Source: Verrucomicrobiota bacterium (GTDB lineage: Bacteria > Verrucomicrobiota > Verrucomicrobiia > Limisphaerales > SIBE01). From it: a stretch of 40,530 bases of DNA. The DNA is taken from positions 1-40,530 of the forward strand of contig JAQBVM010000018.1 of NCBI GenBank assembly GCA_027623095.1, written 5' to 3'. A program made the translations under genes and the position numbers. Positions 19,334-28,482 of this stretch are shown in pieces (within the stretch, counting starts at the first letter, position 1; every line of letters starts with the position of its first letter). The notes under the pieces were generated by a model. That model did not search any database. It was given only the letters and a program-made list of their open reading frames with translations, and was not told the DNA's origin.

Positions 19334-20569
19334 CTATTGGTTGCCCATCAAGAATTGCTCGAGAAATCGTTCATGCTGGAATAGCTGGCTAAGCTGTCGA
19401 GATTCAGCGACTGGTGATTTGACCAAATCCGGGTCGATCGGAAGCTCAAGCCGGATTCTCATTTCGGGTTTCCCAATCACATCAATGCTTCCACCGTGAT
19501 GGTGAGCAATGAAAAAACAAACGGCCAGATGCAAACCGCTGTCCCCGTGGGCTCTTGCTAGTTCTGAAAACGGTGAGAAGAACCGTCGATGCTGTTCCTG
19601 AGTCCACGGCGAACCGTCGTCCGCGATCGTTAATTCAACCGATAACGCACCGTCTTCGCGTTTCAACTCGCGAGCCTGCAACCGCGTGGTTGTTGTTTCG
19701 GAGCCGATCGACCGAATGCCGCGCAGAAGATTTCCAAAAAGCTTAACAATTTGAATCTTGTTCGCTTTGATCGGTGGGATTCCGGATATCTGGCTCAGCA
19801 ATGATTCAAGCCCCGGAAGAGACGCACTTTCTTTCAGCAAGGGACGAAGCATCACATGCAACGGGGTAGGTTCCGTCTCGAAAGCGTTTGGTTGCGCCGC
19901 AAGTACGCGTAGTTCAGAAGCGACCTGAAAGATCGCGTCGCTGGCGCTGCCGATCAAAGTTTCAATGCGGTTGCCGATTCCGCTGTGAAGGAGCTCAAGC
20001 CTGTCCTCCCCGGGGGAATTTTCCGGAAGGGCCGCTACGAAACGATTCGCAGCGATCAAGGTATTCCGGAATCCGCATCCCAATCCTGCCGCCAAAACTC
20101 CGAGGTTCTTCGCTCGATCGCTTAGAACGATTTGCTGGATCACAGAGAGTTTCTCACGCAGAAGATTGTCCCGTTCCCTTAGAACACCGCAAAACTCCAG
20201 GGCGCGAAGCAAAGTTAACCTCAATTCAGTGACGTCCCACGGTTTGCTGACATACTTATAGATTGCGCTGGCATTGATTCCGGCAACGGCGCTTTCAACG
20301 TCCGAATAGGCGGTAACAAGAATCCGAATGATGTGGGGGAAGTTCAGGCGGACTTTTTCAAGAAGTTGCACTCCCGTCTGTCCCGGCATTCGTTGGTCCG
20401 ACATCAGGAGGCCGATTGTGTCGGAGCGACTGGCGATTATTTCCCAGGCATCCGCGGCATTCGATGCTGTCAAAATGTGAAAATCTTCCGAGAATCCTTT
20501 TTCAAAATATTTCAACGACAGCACTTCGTCATCGACATAGACTATCGCGTATTCGTTGAGTTTGCTCAT
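19334..20569 (-). CDS. Receiver-pseudokinase protein (catalytic His and N-box Asn lost)
   Basis: 411 residues, ATG at 20569. Clear paralogue of the gene at 17966-19264: receiver domain with DD13-14, Asp58 (LLMSDQRMPG), Thr86 and Lys109 (YVSKPWD), the same linker (LRERDNLLREKLSVIQQIVLSDRA), then the kinase core. Where the sister has GLSHHLRN this protein has GLGCGFRN, so the phospho-accepting His is replaced by Cys165. The N box (FGNLLRGI) lacks the Mg-binding Asn, and G1 is DDGSPW. The receiver looks functional while the kinase part is dead; it probably acts as a phosphorylation-controlled partner or ATP-independent scaffold. Divergently oriented to the synthase gene at 20719, sharing a 149-base intergenic region, so coordinated control is plausible. 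Confidence 0.88.
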   Translation of the reverse strand: MSKLNEYAIVYVDDEVLSLKYFEKGFSEDFHILTASNAADAWEIIASRSDTIGLLMSDQRMPGQTGVQLLEKVRLNFPHIIRILVTAYSDVESAVAGINASAIYKYVSKPWDVTELRLTLLRALEFCGVLRERDNLLREKLSVIQQIVLSDRAKNLGVLAAGLGCGFRNTLIAANRFVAALPENSPGEDRLELLHSGIGNRIETLIGSASDAIFQVASELRVLAAQPNAFETEPTPLHVMLRPLLKESASLPGLESLLSQISGIPPIKANKIQIVKLFGNLLRGIRSIGSETTTTRLQARELKREDGALSVELTIADDGSPWTQEQHRRFFSPFSELARAHGDSGLHLAVCFFIAHHHGGSIDVIGKPEMRIRLELPIDPDLVKSPVAESRQLSQLFQHERFLEQFLMGNQ

Positions 20570-20647
20570 AAATAAAGCGATCCGATTATCGCGCCTGACG
20601 GAAGTTTAGCAAGGAGACCTTTGACCTTTCTTATGAATACTGAGTGC

Positions 20648-20670
20648 AATAACACGACTGGGTTGTTATT
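20648..20670. promoter_or_regulatory. Inverted repeat in the divergent promoter region
   Basis: AATAACA (20648-20654) and TGTTATT (20664-20670) form a perfect 7-bp inverted repeat around a 9-base centre. It sits between the divergent receiver-pseudokinase gene (start 20569) and the synthase gene (start 20719). The AT-rich half sites spaced 16 bases centre to centre fit an operator for a dimeric regulator; a short hairpin is the alternative. A TTGACC at 20621-20626 could be a -35 element for the synthase. No regulator binding is proven. Confidence 0.35.
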
Positions 20671-20718
20671 CACGAAGAACACTTAAGAGTCGCGTGAGCT
20701 GTTCGTTTGAAAAGTTTT

Positions 20719-21186
20719 ATGAGTTTATCAGGGAAGGAAGTTTCGCTTGTTCATATGTTGCGGCGGCGGGCGGAGTCCGGTCCGTCGGCGCCGTTTCTCA
20801 AATTTCTTCAGGATGGGGAGAGGCATGATATCGGTCTAACTTTGGGCGAATTGGATAGGAGGGCGCGAGGGATTGCGGGTTGTCTCCGCACGCATGTATC
20901 TCCGGGTGAACGCGCAGTATTGATGTTTTCCGCCGGGGCGGAATTTGTGGCGGCTTTTTTTGGATGTCTCTATGCGGGTGTGGTTGCCGTTCCGGCGTTC
21001 CCCCCCCGAAACCGGCGCACGGCGCCGCGGGTTCATGCCATTCTTCGCGACGCGGAACCGCGCGTGTGCCTGACTGACATGCTCTCGTCGGAGCGCTGTC
21101 GGGAGTTGGTGAGTGAAATGACAGGTTCTGAGGCGAGAATTTGGATCGAGACCGATATGATTGGGGATCGTTTCGAGTCTGAGTAG
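20719..21186 (+). CDS. Fatty acyl-AMP ligase, N-terminal part, cut by in-frame TAG
   Basis: 155 residues from the ATG at 20719 (a TTG at 20707 is the alternative); no clear Shine-Dalgarno. It matches the start of FAAL-type adenylating enzymes: VSLVHMLRRRAES, LTLGELDRRARGIAGCLR, GERAVLMFSAGAEFVAAFFGCLYAGVVAVPAFPP and HAILRDAEPRVCLTD are the usual first blocks. The frame then meets TAG at 21184-21186, and the very next codons continue the same protein in the same frame (TRDSLAYLQYTSGSTG). So the ligase domain is split by a single amber codon, not by a frameshift. A run of eight C (21000-21007) lies inside but the frame is preserved through it. Could be a recent nonsense mutation, a sequence error or a readthrough site. 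The fragment alone would not be an active enzyme. Confidence 0.8.
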   Translation: MSLSGKEVSLVHMLRRRAESGPSAPFLKFLQDGERHDIGLTLGELDRRARGIAGCLRTHVSPGERAVLMFSAGAEFVAAFFGCLYAGVVAVPAFPPRNRRTAPRVHAILRDAEPRVCLTDMLSSERCRELVSEMTGSEARIWIETDMIGDRFESE

Positions 21187-24100
21187 GTGTTTCCGGATCT
21201 TACCCGGGATTCGCTTGCGTATTTGCAGTACACATCGGGTTCCACTGGTGTTCCTAAAGGCGTGATGGTCAGTCACGGAAACCTGCTTCACAATGTCGGC
21301 TTCTTGAGCGGGGACCGGGGGCATACAGGGATCGTGTCTTGGCTTCCCTTGTTCCATGACATGGGGTTGATCTATGCGTTGCTCCAGGCTTTCTACGCAT
21401 CAATACCGTGTGTGATTCTGCCTCCCGCCGCTTTTTTGCAGCGACCGTTGAGATGGCTCGAAGCACTGTCAAAGTTTCAGTATAGTACTGCGATCGCCCC
21501 CAACTTTGCGTACGAATTGTGCGTGGATAAAATCGGAGAGGAGGAGAAGGCGGGATTGGATCTTTCGCGGTGGACGATGGCACTGAACGCGGCGGAGCCC
21601 GTCCGGTTGAGGACTCTCGAGCGGTTCTCGCATGCATTCGCGCCCTGCGGGTTTCGGGCGGAGTTTCTGAAACCCGCCTATGGCCTCGCCGAAGCGACAC
21701 TTGGGGTTTCGATCTCCACCGGGCCTGGCCGGTATAAAGTTAGGTTCTTGGAAAAACAGGCTTTAACACGAAACCAGGTGATCGAGCGTGATGAAGGCTC
21801 TGAAGATACTGTCATCGCGGTGGGCTGCGGAAAGGGAGGGTTGGATCAAGAAGTCGCGATTGTCGATCCCGAGTCGCTTCTCAGGTGCCACAATTCGGAA
21901 GTCGGCGAAATTTGGATCTCAAGTCCGAGCGTGGCGCTTGGGTATTGGAATAAACCTAATGAGACGGCCGAGGTTTTCCGGGCGCGGATTTCCGGATCAG
22001 GAGAGGGGCCCTTCCTTCGAACGGGTGATCTTGGATTTGTGTGTGATGGCGAACTATTTATCGTAGGACGTGTTAAGGATTTGATCATTGTTCGAGGGGC
22101 TAACCACTATCCGCAAGATATTGAGCGCAGCATTCAAGAATCCCATACGGGACTTCAACAAGATGCTGGAGCGGCGTTCTCAATAGAGACCGAGGGTTCG
22201 GAGCGTTTAGTTGTTGTGCAAGAAATTACCCGGCATTCGAAGGCGGATTGTGCCGACGTGATTCGAATTGTTCGAGAGTCAGTATCTGAGGTTCACGGAA
22301 TTTCTATCAATAGCCTTTTGTTGGTCAAACCGCACTCAGTTCCGAAAACATCCAGTGGGAAGATTCAGAGACGTCTAGCTCGTCAGATGTTCCTGGAAGG
22401 CCGGTTCGACGTGCTGGCGGAGTGGCATGATCCAGGCCGATGTGAAGTTGTAGGAAGCGAAGCGGAAGAGCCTTTCACGCACCGTAGCTCTCCTCCAGTT
22501 TCCGATCATACGATCCGAAATCTGGTGCTGGAACGGCTGGCTTCGACTTTAAGGGTGCCGAAAGAGCTCCTCGACGTTCGCGCGCCGTTTTCGCGCCTGG
22601 GCCTGGACTCTCTGGGCGCGGCTTCTTTGTCGGGCGAACTTGAGGTGGCTTTGAATCGGAAGTTGGCCGCCTCGTTGCTTTATGACTATCCGACGGTTGA
22701 AGAACTGGCTCGCCATTTGAGCGTGGAGATGGGCTCCCGGCGAAATCGTGTCCTTCCGGTTGGCACCCCTTTGCGGGAGGATATCGCCGTGATTGGCTTT
22801 GGGTGCCGATTCGCAGGAGTGGACGATCCGCACGGGTTCTGGGAATTGCTTCATGATGGCGTGGACGCAATTTCCGTGGTACCTCCGGAACGGTGGGATT
22901 GGGAAGCTTATTTTCACCCTGAACCTGGAGTTCGGGGGAAGATGAACACCAAGTGGGGCGGTTTTCTCCGGAACGTGGATCTTTTCGCCGCTGACTTTTT
23001 CGAGATTTCTCGGCGTGAAGCGGTCCAAATGGATCCTCAACAGCGCCTGCTGCTTGAAGTGTCTTGGGAGGCATTGGAGAATTCTGGAATCCCGGCGTCT
23101 CGGATTGCCGGGAGCCGAACGGGTGTGTACATCGGCGTCAGCGGATTCGACTATTGGCTCAAGCAATTGAGAGAGCATTCCGCGATTGATGCGTACGCTG
23201 GGACCGGGCTCGCGCATAGCATCGCCGCGAATCGTATTTCGTACTGTTTCGATCTTCGGGGGCCGAGCGTCGTTGTCGATACGGCTTGCTCTTCTTCCTT
23301 GGTTGCGATTCATCAGGCATGCGAGAGCTTGCGCCGGGGGGAGACGGATTTGGTTCTTTCCGGTGGCGTTAATTTGCTCCTGAGTCCAGAAATGTCCATC
23401 GCTCTTTCCCATGCGCGGTTGATGGCTTCGGACGGACGCTGCAAGACGTTTGACAGCCGCGCCGATGGTTACGTGCGCGGAGAAGGTTGCGCTGTGGTAG
23501 TTCTAAAACGGTTTTCCGACGCTCAGCGAGATGGTGATTCGATCCTCGCGCTAATTCACGGGTCCGCCGTGAATCAGGATGGCAAGAGCAATGGCCTGAC
23601 GGCACCGAACGGACCCGCTCAAGAGGAGGTCATCCGCGAAGCTCTCCGGCAGGCAGGGGTTCTTCCCGGTGAAATCAGTTATGTGGAATGTCATGGAACC
23701 GGAACGGTTCTAGGAGACCCTCAAGAGCTCGACGCATTGCAGCGCGTGCTAACTGAGGGACGAGACCGGTCGGCCAAATGTTGGATCGGTTCCGTGAAAA
23801 CGAACATCGGACACCTAGAGCCCGCGGCGGGTATCGCTGGTTTGCTTAAGGTTGTGCTTGCCCTCAAGAATAGGCGCATTCCGCCGCATCTGCATTTGAA
23901 GAAACTCAACCCGCATATTCGGCTCAACTCCGATGCTTTTGAAATTCCGACGAAGGTTGTTGATTGGCGCTGCCAAGGACGGCGTTTGGCCGGGGTCAGT
24001 TCGTTCGGGTTTGGAGGCACCAATTGCCATGTGGTTTTGGGGGAGGCTCCTGAAAGAATTGAGGTGGCGCGAGTTGAGGATGGCCCACTCCACTTGCTGA

Positions 24101-27100
24101 CAATTTCCGCAAAGACCGCCGACGAGCTCAAGGCGATTGCGGGTGCGATCGCTTCCCATTTGGCTTCGCCGCGTAAAGAATCATTTCGTGATCTCTGTTT
24201 CACTTCGAACGTAGGTCGCCAGCATTTCGCCCATCGACTTGCGGTGGTAGCCGCATCCAGCGAAGAAGCCGCCGAATGGATCGGTAGATTCCTGCGAGGC
24301 GATCAAACACAAAGCGTTGTCGAGGGAACGGTCGGGCGTGGCGGACCGAAAAAGGTCGCTTTCCTTTTTCCCGGGCTAGGGTCGCAGTTCCTCGGAATGG
24401 GGCGGGAATTGTTCGATTCGCAACCGCTGTTTCGAAAGATTGTTCAAGAATGTGACGAGGTATTGCGCTCGATTTTGGAACGATCCATTGTGTCCATGCT
24501 GTATTCCGAAACAGGGGAGGTGTCGGAAATTGACGATACTCTCAACGCGCAGCCCGCCCTGTTCGCTGTCTCGTACGCCTTGTCCATGCTCTGGAAATCT
24601 TGGGGTATCGTTCCTGGCGCTGTATTGGGCCATGGCATTGGCGAATACGTGGCGGCCTGTGTGTCCGCTGTATTCGACCTGGAATCCGGATTGCGCTTGG
24701 TTGCCATGCACGCCCGGCTGTCGGGAGCGTTGCCTCGTACTGGTGGGATGGCCATGGTTTCAGCGCCGATGGACACTGTTTCGGAGGCGATCAACCTAAG
24801 TTCTGGGGCTTTGTCGATCGCGGCAATCAACGGCCCGAATCACACCGTCATTTCCGGGGAAACGGGAGAGCTGCGCCGTGCTGTTGAGGCTCTCCGAGTG
24901 AAGAATTTTCAGTGCCAGATGCTAAAAGGATCGCCCGCGTTTCATTCCCGCTTGATGGAGCCTATTCTCGATGAGTTCGAGCGATTCTGTGGCACGATCA
25001 CATTTAAAGCTCCGCATGTGCCAATTGTATCGAATCTCACAGGCGATTGGTATTCGCCGGACTTTATTCCGGATGCGAGTTATTGGCGAAGGCAAATGCG
25101 CAAACCGGTCCATTTCTCTGATGGACTATCGAGATTAATCGATGCCGGGCATACGGTTTTTGTGGAGTGCGGACCGGGGCAAGCATTGTCAGACATGGGT
25201 GAACGATGTCAGGCGAAATCGAGCGCAGCCCGGCCTTCACAGGTGCTTTGGTTGAATCCACTCCGCAGTGGTGAGTGCAGTCTTTCGGGAATGCTCGGCG
25301 CAGCCTCGCGCCTCTATGCGAATGGTTTTGATTTGAATTGGCCCGAGCTCGATCCGGGTTCGCCGAAGCGGAAAGTGGCGCTGCCGACATATCAGTTCAA
25401 ACGGGAGAGATTCTGGATCGACGATCTGACACCGCCAGCGGGTGTTGCAGTGGATCGACCGCAATCTTCGGATCGGAAGAGTGGAACCTTCGATTCTCGA
25501 GAGAAAATCTGGGATCAAGAGGCTCAAAAGTTCGAGGGCTTGAATGAACTTAGTTTGCAGTATTTTGCCCGGATGCTTCGTGACCTTGTAGCCTTTCCTT
25601 CGGAAAAGAACAATTGGACCCTGTCAGAGATTGCCGACCGCGCGCAGCTCCACGATCTGAGCCGGAGTTTGTTGAATGTGGGACTGGGCCAGTTGACCGA
25701 AGCCGGATATTTATTTGAGCGCGAGGGCCGATTTTCGGCCGGCCGGGAAGTTTCGGAGAATTCACTGGAAACTGCAAAAACGAATGCGAAGGATCTCTGG
25801 AGCGGTGAATCCCAACTGATGGAGCTTGTTGTCCGATGCGGTGAACACCTGACAGCAGTTCTGGCTGGAAAAGAGGATCCGTTGCCTCTTTTGTTTCCGA
25901 ACGGCGACGCGAGGCAGGTGGAATGGATTTACCGGGACTCGCGGATCGCACAGTGCTGCAATTCTGCTGTAAGAAACGCGGTTCAGGAATTCCGTGACCG
26001 AACCGATCGGAAACGTCCGATACGATTACTCGAAATAGGAGGAGGCACTGGAGCGACGACGTCATCCGTGCTTACACTCCTGGACGAACGATCTGCGAAT
26101 TACACATTCACAGATGTCGGGACGACGTTTGTGGAGAGGGCACGGCATGGATTGAGCCGGTTCCCATTTGTGGATTTCCGCATCCTTGACATCGAGACGA
26201 GCCCCGTTTCCCAAGGTTTCGAGAGAAATGTGTACGATATTGTGATCGCCGCGAATGTGGTCCATGCGACCCGGCGGTTGAAGAAAACGTTTGAGCACAT
26301 TCAAGAGTTGCTCAATCCGGGCGGTGTTTTGATTCTCTGGGAAACTACGAAATTGCAGCCGTGGCTTTCGATAACATTTGGCTTGCTGAATGGTTGGCGT
26401 CGATTTGAGGATTTCGACTTGCGGCCAACAAATCCACTTCTCTCGCCGGACCAGTGGCTGAGGTTTTTTGCCTCCAACAATCTTCGTTCGCTCCAAGTTT
26501 ATCCTCTATCTAAAGAGCAAAGAGATATTTTTGGGCAAAGTGTTTTTGTCGCGCAGACCGAAGGTCTCAGTGCGCGCGGGGTGACGAAATGGCCTGAGCG
26601 GGATTCACCGGCTAGCATCCTTTCGGGAACCCGCGACGAAACCGGGCTCGCATACGAAGTTCAATGGATTCAGAAGCCATCAGTTGCGGAAGGCGCTGAG
26701 CGGATTGGAGCGAATTCGGGGAACTGGTTATTCCTGTGTGACAAGACCGGATGTGGCGAGGCGCTCGCAGATGCGCTCGAACGGCGCGGGCAGAAGCCGT
26801 TCTTAGTGTTCGAAGGAGTCGATTTTCAAAGAACTGGCTCCAGGTCATGCCAAATCTCACCGCAAGACGCCACTCAGTTTAAGAGTTTAGTTAATGATTG
26901 GATTCTTGGAAATGAGGGCAAACCGTTCTCGGGAATTGTGCATTTTTGGGGATTGAATTGCAAATTCGCAGAAATTCAATCCAGTTTGGATCTGAGGCGA
27001 TCCCAGATATCGGGTTGTGCGACAATCCTTCGTTTGGTTCGCGAAATGTCAGCGAACGCAGAGAGCGGACGGAGTTTGGGAAAACTTTGGATCGTAACCC

Positions 27101-28482
27101 GAGCAGCCCAAGCTACAGGCCTGGAATCTCGATCCTTAGTTGATGTGTCCCAGGGCGCGCTATGGGGTTTTGGGCGCACGCTCGCACTTGAACACTCGAG
27201 CAACTGGGGCGGGCTCATTGATCTGGATCCGGAGAATGCGAACACGTCGAATGAAACTGAGATTCTCCTGAACGCGCTAATTGCGGATACACCGAATGAT
27301 GAGCTCGTTGTTCGGAGCGGCGGCTGTTATGTTCCTCGGCTTCGTCCCATTCAGATAGCCAAAGCTGGAAGGATCCCTCTGACGCCAGATGCAGCCTATT
27401 TGATTACCGGGGGGCTGGGCGGCATTGGATTGACTCTAGCGCCGTGGCTTATCGAACATGGAGCAAGGCGTCTAATCCTTGCAGGGCGAACCAAACTGCC
27501 GCCGAGAACCTCGTGGAAACGGTTGATTGCCGCCGGCGAACATCCTTTGTGTGCGAAGCTGCAAGCACTCACGTCGTTGGAGCGTCTAGGGGCGGCGGTC
27601 GAGTACGTTTCCCTGGATGTTTCAGTGGATGCGGATGTGTCAGCTTTTTTAAGAAAATATGAGAAGCAAGCATTTCCGCCAATACGGGGTGTGTTTCATG
27701 CCGCCGGTGGAAACGAAGACCGTTTTGTTCTCGATATGGACGAGAGCGAATTCTTCCGGGTTTTCGACGCGAAGGCGTTAGGCGGTTGGATTCTCGCGCG
27801 CCATCTTGCGAAACGACAGGTTGAGTTTTTCGTGTTTTTCTCGTCAGCCGCGGCGATTTTCGGTTCGCGGGGCGGAGCGAATTACGCGGCCGCGAACTCG
27901 TTTCTTGATTTGCTCGCTCCGTATTTATCGAGCCGTCAGACGCGAGCCCTCAGCGTTGGCTGGGGCCCTTGGACCGGAACGGGATTGGCGGATGCGGCGA
28001 GGCAGGACAAACTCCGGAGGCAAGGCATTGAATCAATTTCCCCTGCGTTAGCGCTCGACCTGTTGGGGAGGCTTTTCCAACAACAGGCAGCTCACGCGAT
28101 GGTTGCGGATGTCAGTTGGCCACAGTTTCTCACGAATGAGGGGAGGCAACGGAGGGAGATGTTATCTGAGATTGCAGAACACGCCGGACTCGGAGATTGC
28201 GATCGTGCGATAATTGGCGAGAAGGTCGGTAAATCAAATCTTTGGCACAGACGAAGCGAGGTGGAAACCAAACTGATTGAGCTTGTTGCGGAACTGCTGC
28301 AAACCAAGCCTTCTCAAATCGATTCAGGACGCAAGCTGCATTCTTTAGGTTTGGACTCCATCATGGCGGTACAGCTCAAACACGAACTGGAACTTCAGTT
28401 CGGGTTCGAAACATCCATTCAAAACCTTATTCAAGTTTCGGTCGAGGATCTCGCTTCGGTGCTGGAGTCCAAGAGTGAATGA
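21187..28482 (+). CDS. Fatty acyl-AMP ligase/type I polyketide synthase: (FAAL)-ACP-KS-AT-cMT-KR-ACP
   Basis: 2431 codons after the TAG, in the same frame as the ligase N-terminus. Domains: rest of FAAL with YTSGSTGVPKG and the A10 Lys in TSSGKIQRR (to about 410); ACP with GLDS, Ser475; ketosynthase (about 515-965) with Cys701 (DTACSSS), His836 (HGTGT) and His876 (NIGHLE), all intact; acyltransferase (about 1050-1350) with GHGIG where GHSIG is expected, so the nucleophile is Gly1150, although His1253 remains; C-methyltransferase with LEIGGGTG (about 1615-1622); ketoreductase with GGLGGIG (2075-2081), Ser2220, Tyr2233 and Asn2237; final ACP with Ser2391. No DH, ER or thioesterase. Predicted chemistry: load a fatty acid, add one malonyl unit, alpha-methylate, reduce to a 3-hydroxyacyl-ACP. 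Product release must come from elsewhere. GTG at 21187 abuts the TAG, but an ORF starting there would lack a third of the ligase N-domain. Confidence 0.93.
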   Translation: MFPDLTRDSLAYLQYTSGSTGVPKGVMVSHGNLLHNVGFLSGDRGHTGIVSWLPLFHDMGLIYALLQAFYASIPCVILPPAAFLQRPLRWLEALSKFQYSTAIAPNFAYELCVDKIGEEEKAGLDLSRWTMALNAAEPVRLRTLERFSHAFAPCGFRAEFLKPAYGLAEATLGVSISTGPGRYKVRFLEKQALTRNQVIERDEGSEDTVIAVGCGKGGLDQEVAIVDPESLLRCHNSEVGEIWISSPSVALGYWNKPNETAEVFRARISGSGEGPFLRTGDLGFVCDGELFIVGRVKDLIIVRGANHYPQDIERSIQESHTGLQQDAGAAFSIETEGSERLVVVQEITRHSKADCADVIRIVRESVSEVHGISINSLLLVKPHSVPKTSSGKIQRRLARQMFLEGRFDVLAEWHDPGRCEVVGSEAEEPFTHRSSPPVSDHTIRNLVLERLASTLRVPKELLDVRAPFSRLGLDSLGAASLSGELEVALNRKLAASLLYDYPTVEELARHLSVEMGSRRNRVLPVGTPLREDIAVIGFGCRFAGVDDPHGFWELLHDGVDAISVVPPERWDWEAYFHPEPGVRGKMNTKWGGFLRNVDLFAADFFEISRREAVQMDPQQRLLLEVSWEALENSGIPASRIAGSRTGVYIGVSGFDYWLKQLREHSAIDAYAGTGLAHSIAANRISYCFDLRGPSVVVDTACSSSLVAIHQACESLRRGETDLVLSGGVNLLLSPEMSIALSHARLMASDGRCKTFDSRADGYVRGEGCAVVVLKRFSDAQRDGDSILALIHGSAVNQDGKSNGLTAPNGPAQEEVIREALRQAGVLPGEISYVECHGTGTVLGDPQELDALQRVLTEGRDRSAKCWIGSVKTNIGHLEPAAGIAGLLKVVLALKNRRIPPHLHLKKLNPHIRLNSDAFEIPTKVVDWRCQGRRLAGVSSFGFGGTNCHVVLGEAPERIEVARVEDGPLHLLTISAKTADELKAIAGAIASHLASPRKESFRDLCFTSNVGRQHFAHRLAVVAASSEEAAEWIGRFLRGDQTQSVVEGTVGRGGPKKVAFLFPGLGSQFLGMGRELFDSQPLFRKIVQECDEVLRSILERSIVSMLYSETGEVSEIDDTLNAQPALFAVSYALSMLWKSWGIVPGAVLGHGIGEYVAACVSAVFDLESGLRLVAMHARLSGALPRTGGMAMVSAPMDTVSEAINLSSGALSIAAINGPNHTVISGETGELRRAVEALRVKNFQCQMLKGSPAFHSRLMEPILDEFERFCGTITFKAPHVPIVSNLTGDWYSPDFIPDASYWRRQMRKPVHFSDGLSRLIDAGHTVFVECGPGQALSDMGERCQAKSSAARPSQVLWLNPLRSGECSLSGMLGAASRLYANGFDLNWPELDPGSPKRKVALPTYQFKRERFWIDDLTPPAGVAVDRPQSSDRKSGTFDSREKIWDQEAQKFEGLNELSLQYFARMLRDLVAFPSEKNNWTLSEIADRAQLHDLSRSLLNVGLGQLTEAGYLFEREGRFSAGREVSENSLETAKTNAKDLWSGESQLMELVVRCGEHLTAVLAGKEDPLPLLFPNGDARQVEWIYRDSRIAQCCNSAVRNAVQEFRDRTDRKRPIRLLEIGGGTGATTSSVLTLLDERSANYTFTDVGTTFVERARHGLSRFPFVDFRILDIETSPVSQGFERNVYDIVIAANVVHATRRLKKTFEHIQELLNPGGVLILWETTKLQPWLSITFGLLNGWRRFEDFDLRPTNPLLSPDQWLRFFASNNLRSLQVYPLSKEQRDIFGQSVFVAQTEGLSARGVTKWPERDSPASILSGTRDETGLAYEVQWIQKPSVAEGAERIGANSGNWLFLCDKTGCGEALADALERRGQKPFLVFEGVDFQRTGSRSCQISPQDATQFKSLVNDWILGNEGKPFSGIVHFWGLNCKFAEIQSSLDLRRSQISGCATILRLVREMSANAESGRSLGKLWIVTRAAQATGLESRSLVDVSQGALWGFGRTLALEHSSNWGGLIDLDPENANTSNETEILLNALIADTPNDELVVRSGGCYVPRLRPIQIAKAGRIPLTPDAAYLITGGLGGIGLTLAPWLIEHGARRLILAGRTKLPPRTSWKRLIAAGEHPLCAKLQALTSLERLGAAVEYVSLDVSVDADVSAFLRKYEKQAFPPIRGVFHAAGGNEDRFVLDMDESEFFRVFDAKALGGWILARHLAKRQVEFFVFFSSAAAIFGSRGGANYAAANSFLDLLAPYLSSRQTRALSVGWGPWTGTGLADAARQDKLRRQGIESISPALALDLLGRLFQQQAAHAMVADVSWPQFLTNEGRQRREMLSEIAEHAGLGDCDRAIIGEKVGKSNLWHRRSEVETKLIELVAELLQTKPSQIDSGRKLHSLGLDSIMAVQLKHELELQFGFETSIQNLIQVSVEDLASVLESKSE

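Noticed and set aside
21184-21186. Reassignment of TAG to a sense codon in this organism
   Set aside because: TAG ends the adhesin-like gene (7991-7993) and the anchored coiled-coil gene (16340-16342) at the expected places. Readthrough at this one site remains possible, general reassignment does not.
21187-28482. Dehydratase or trans-AT type synthase
   Set aside because: Between AT and methyltransferase there is only a linker without HxxxGxxxxP. An AT domain is physically present after the KS, with the usual post-AT linker, so it is a cis-AT type module with a changed nucleophile, not a trans-AT line.
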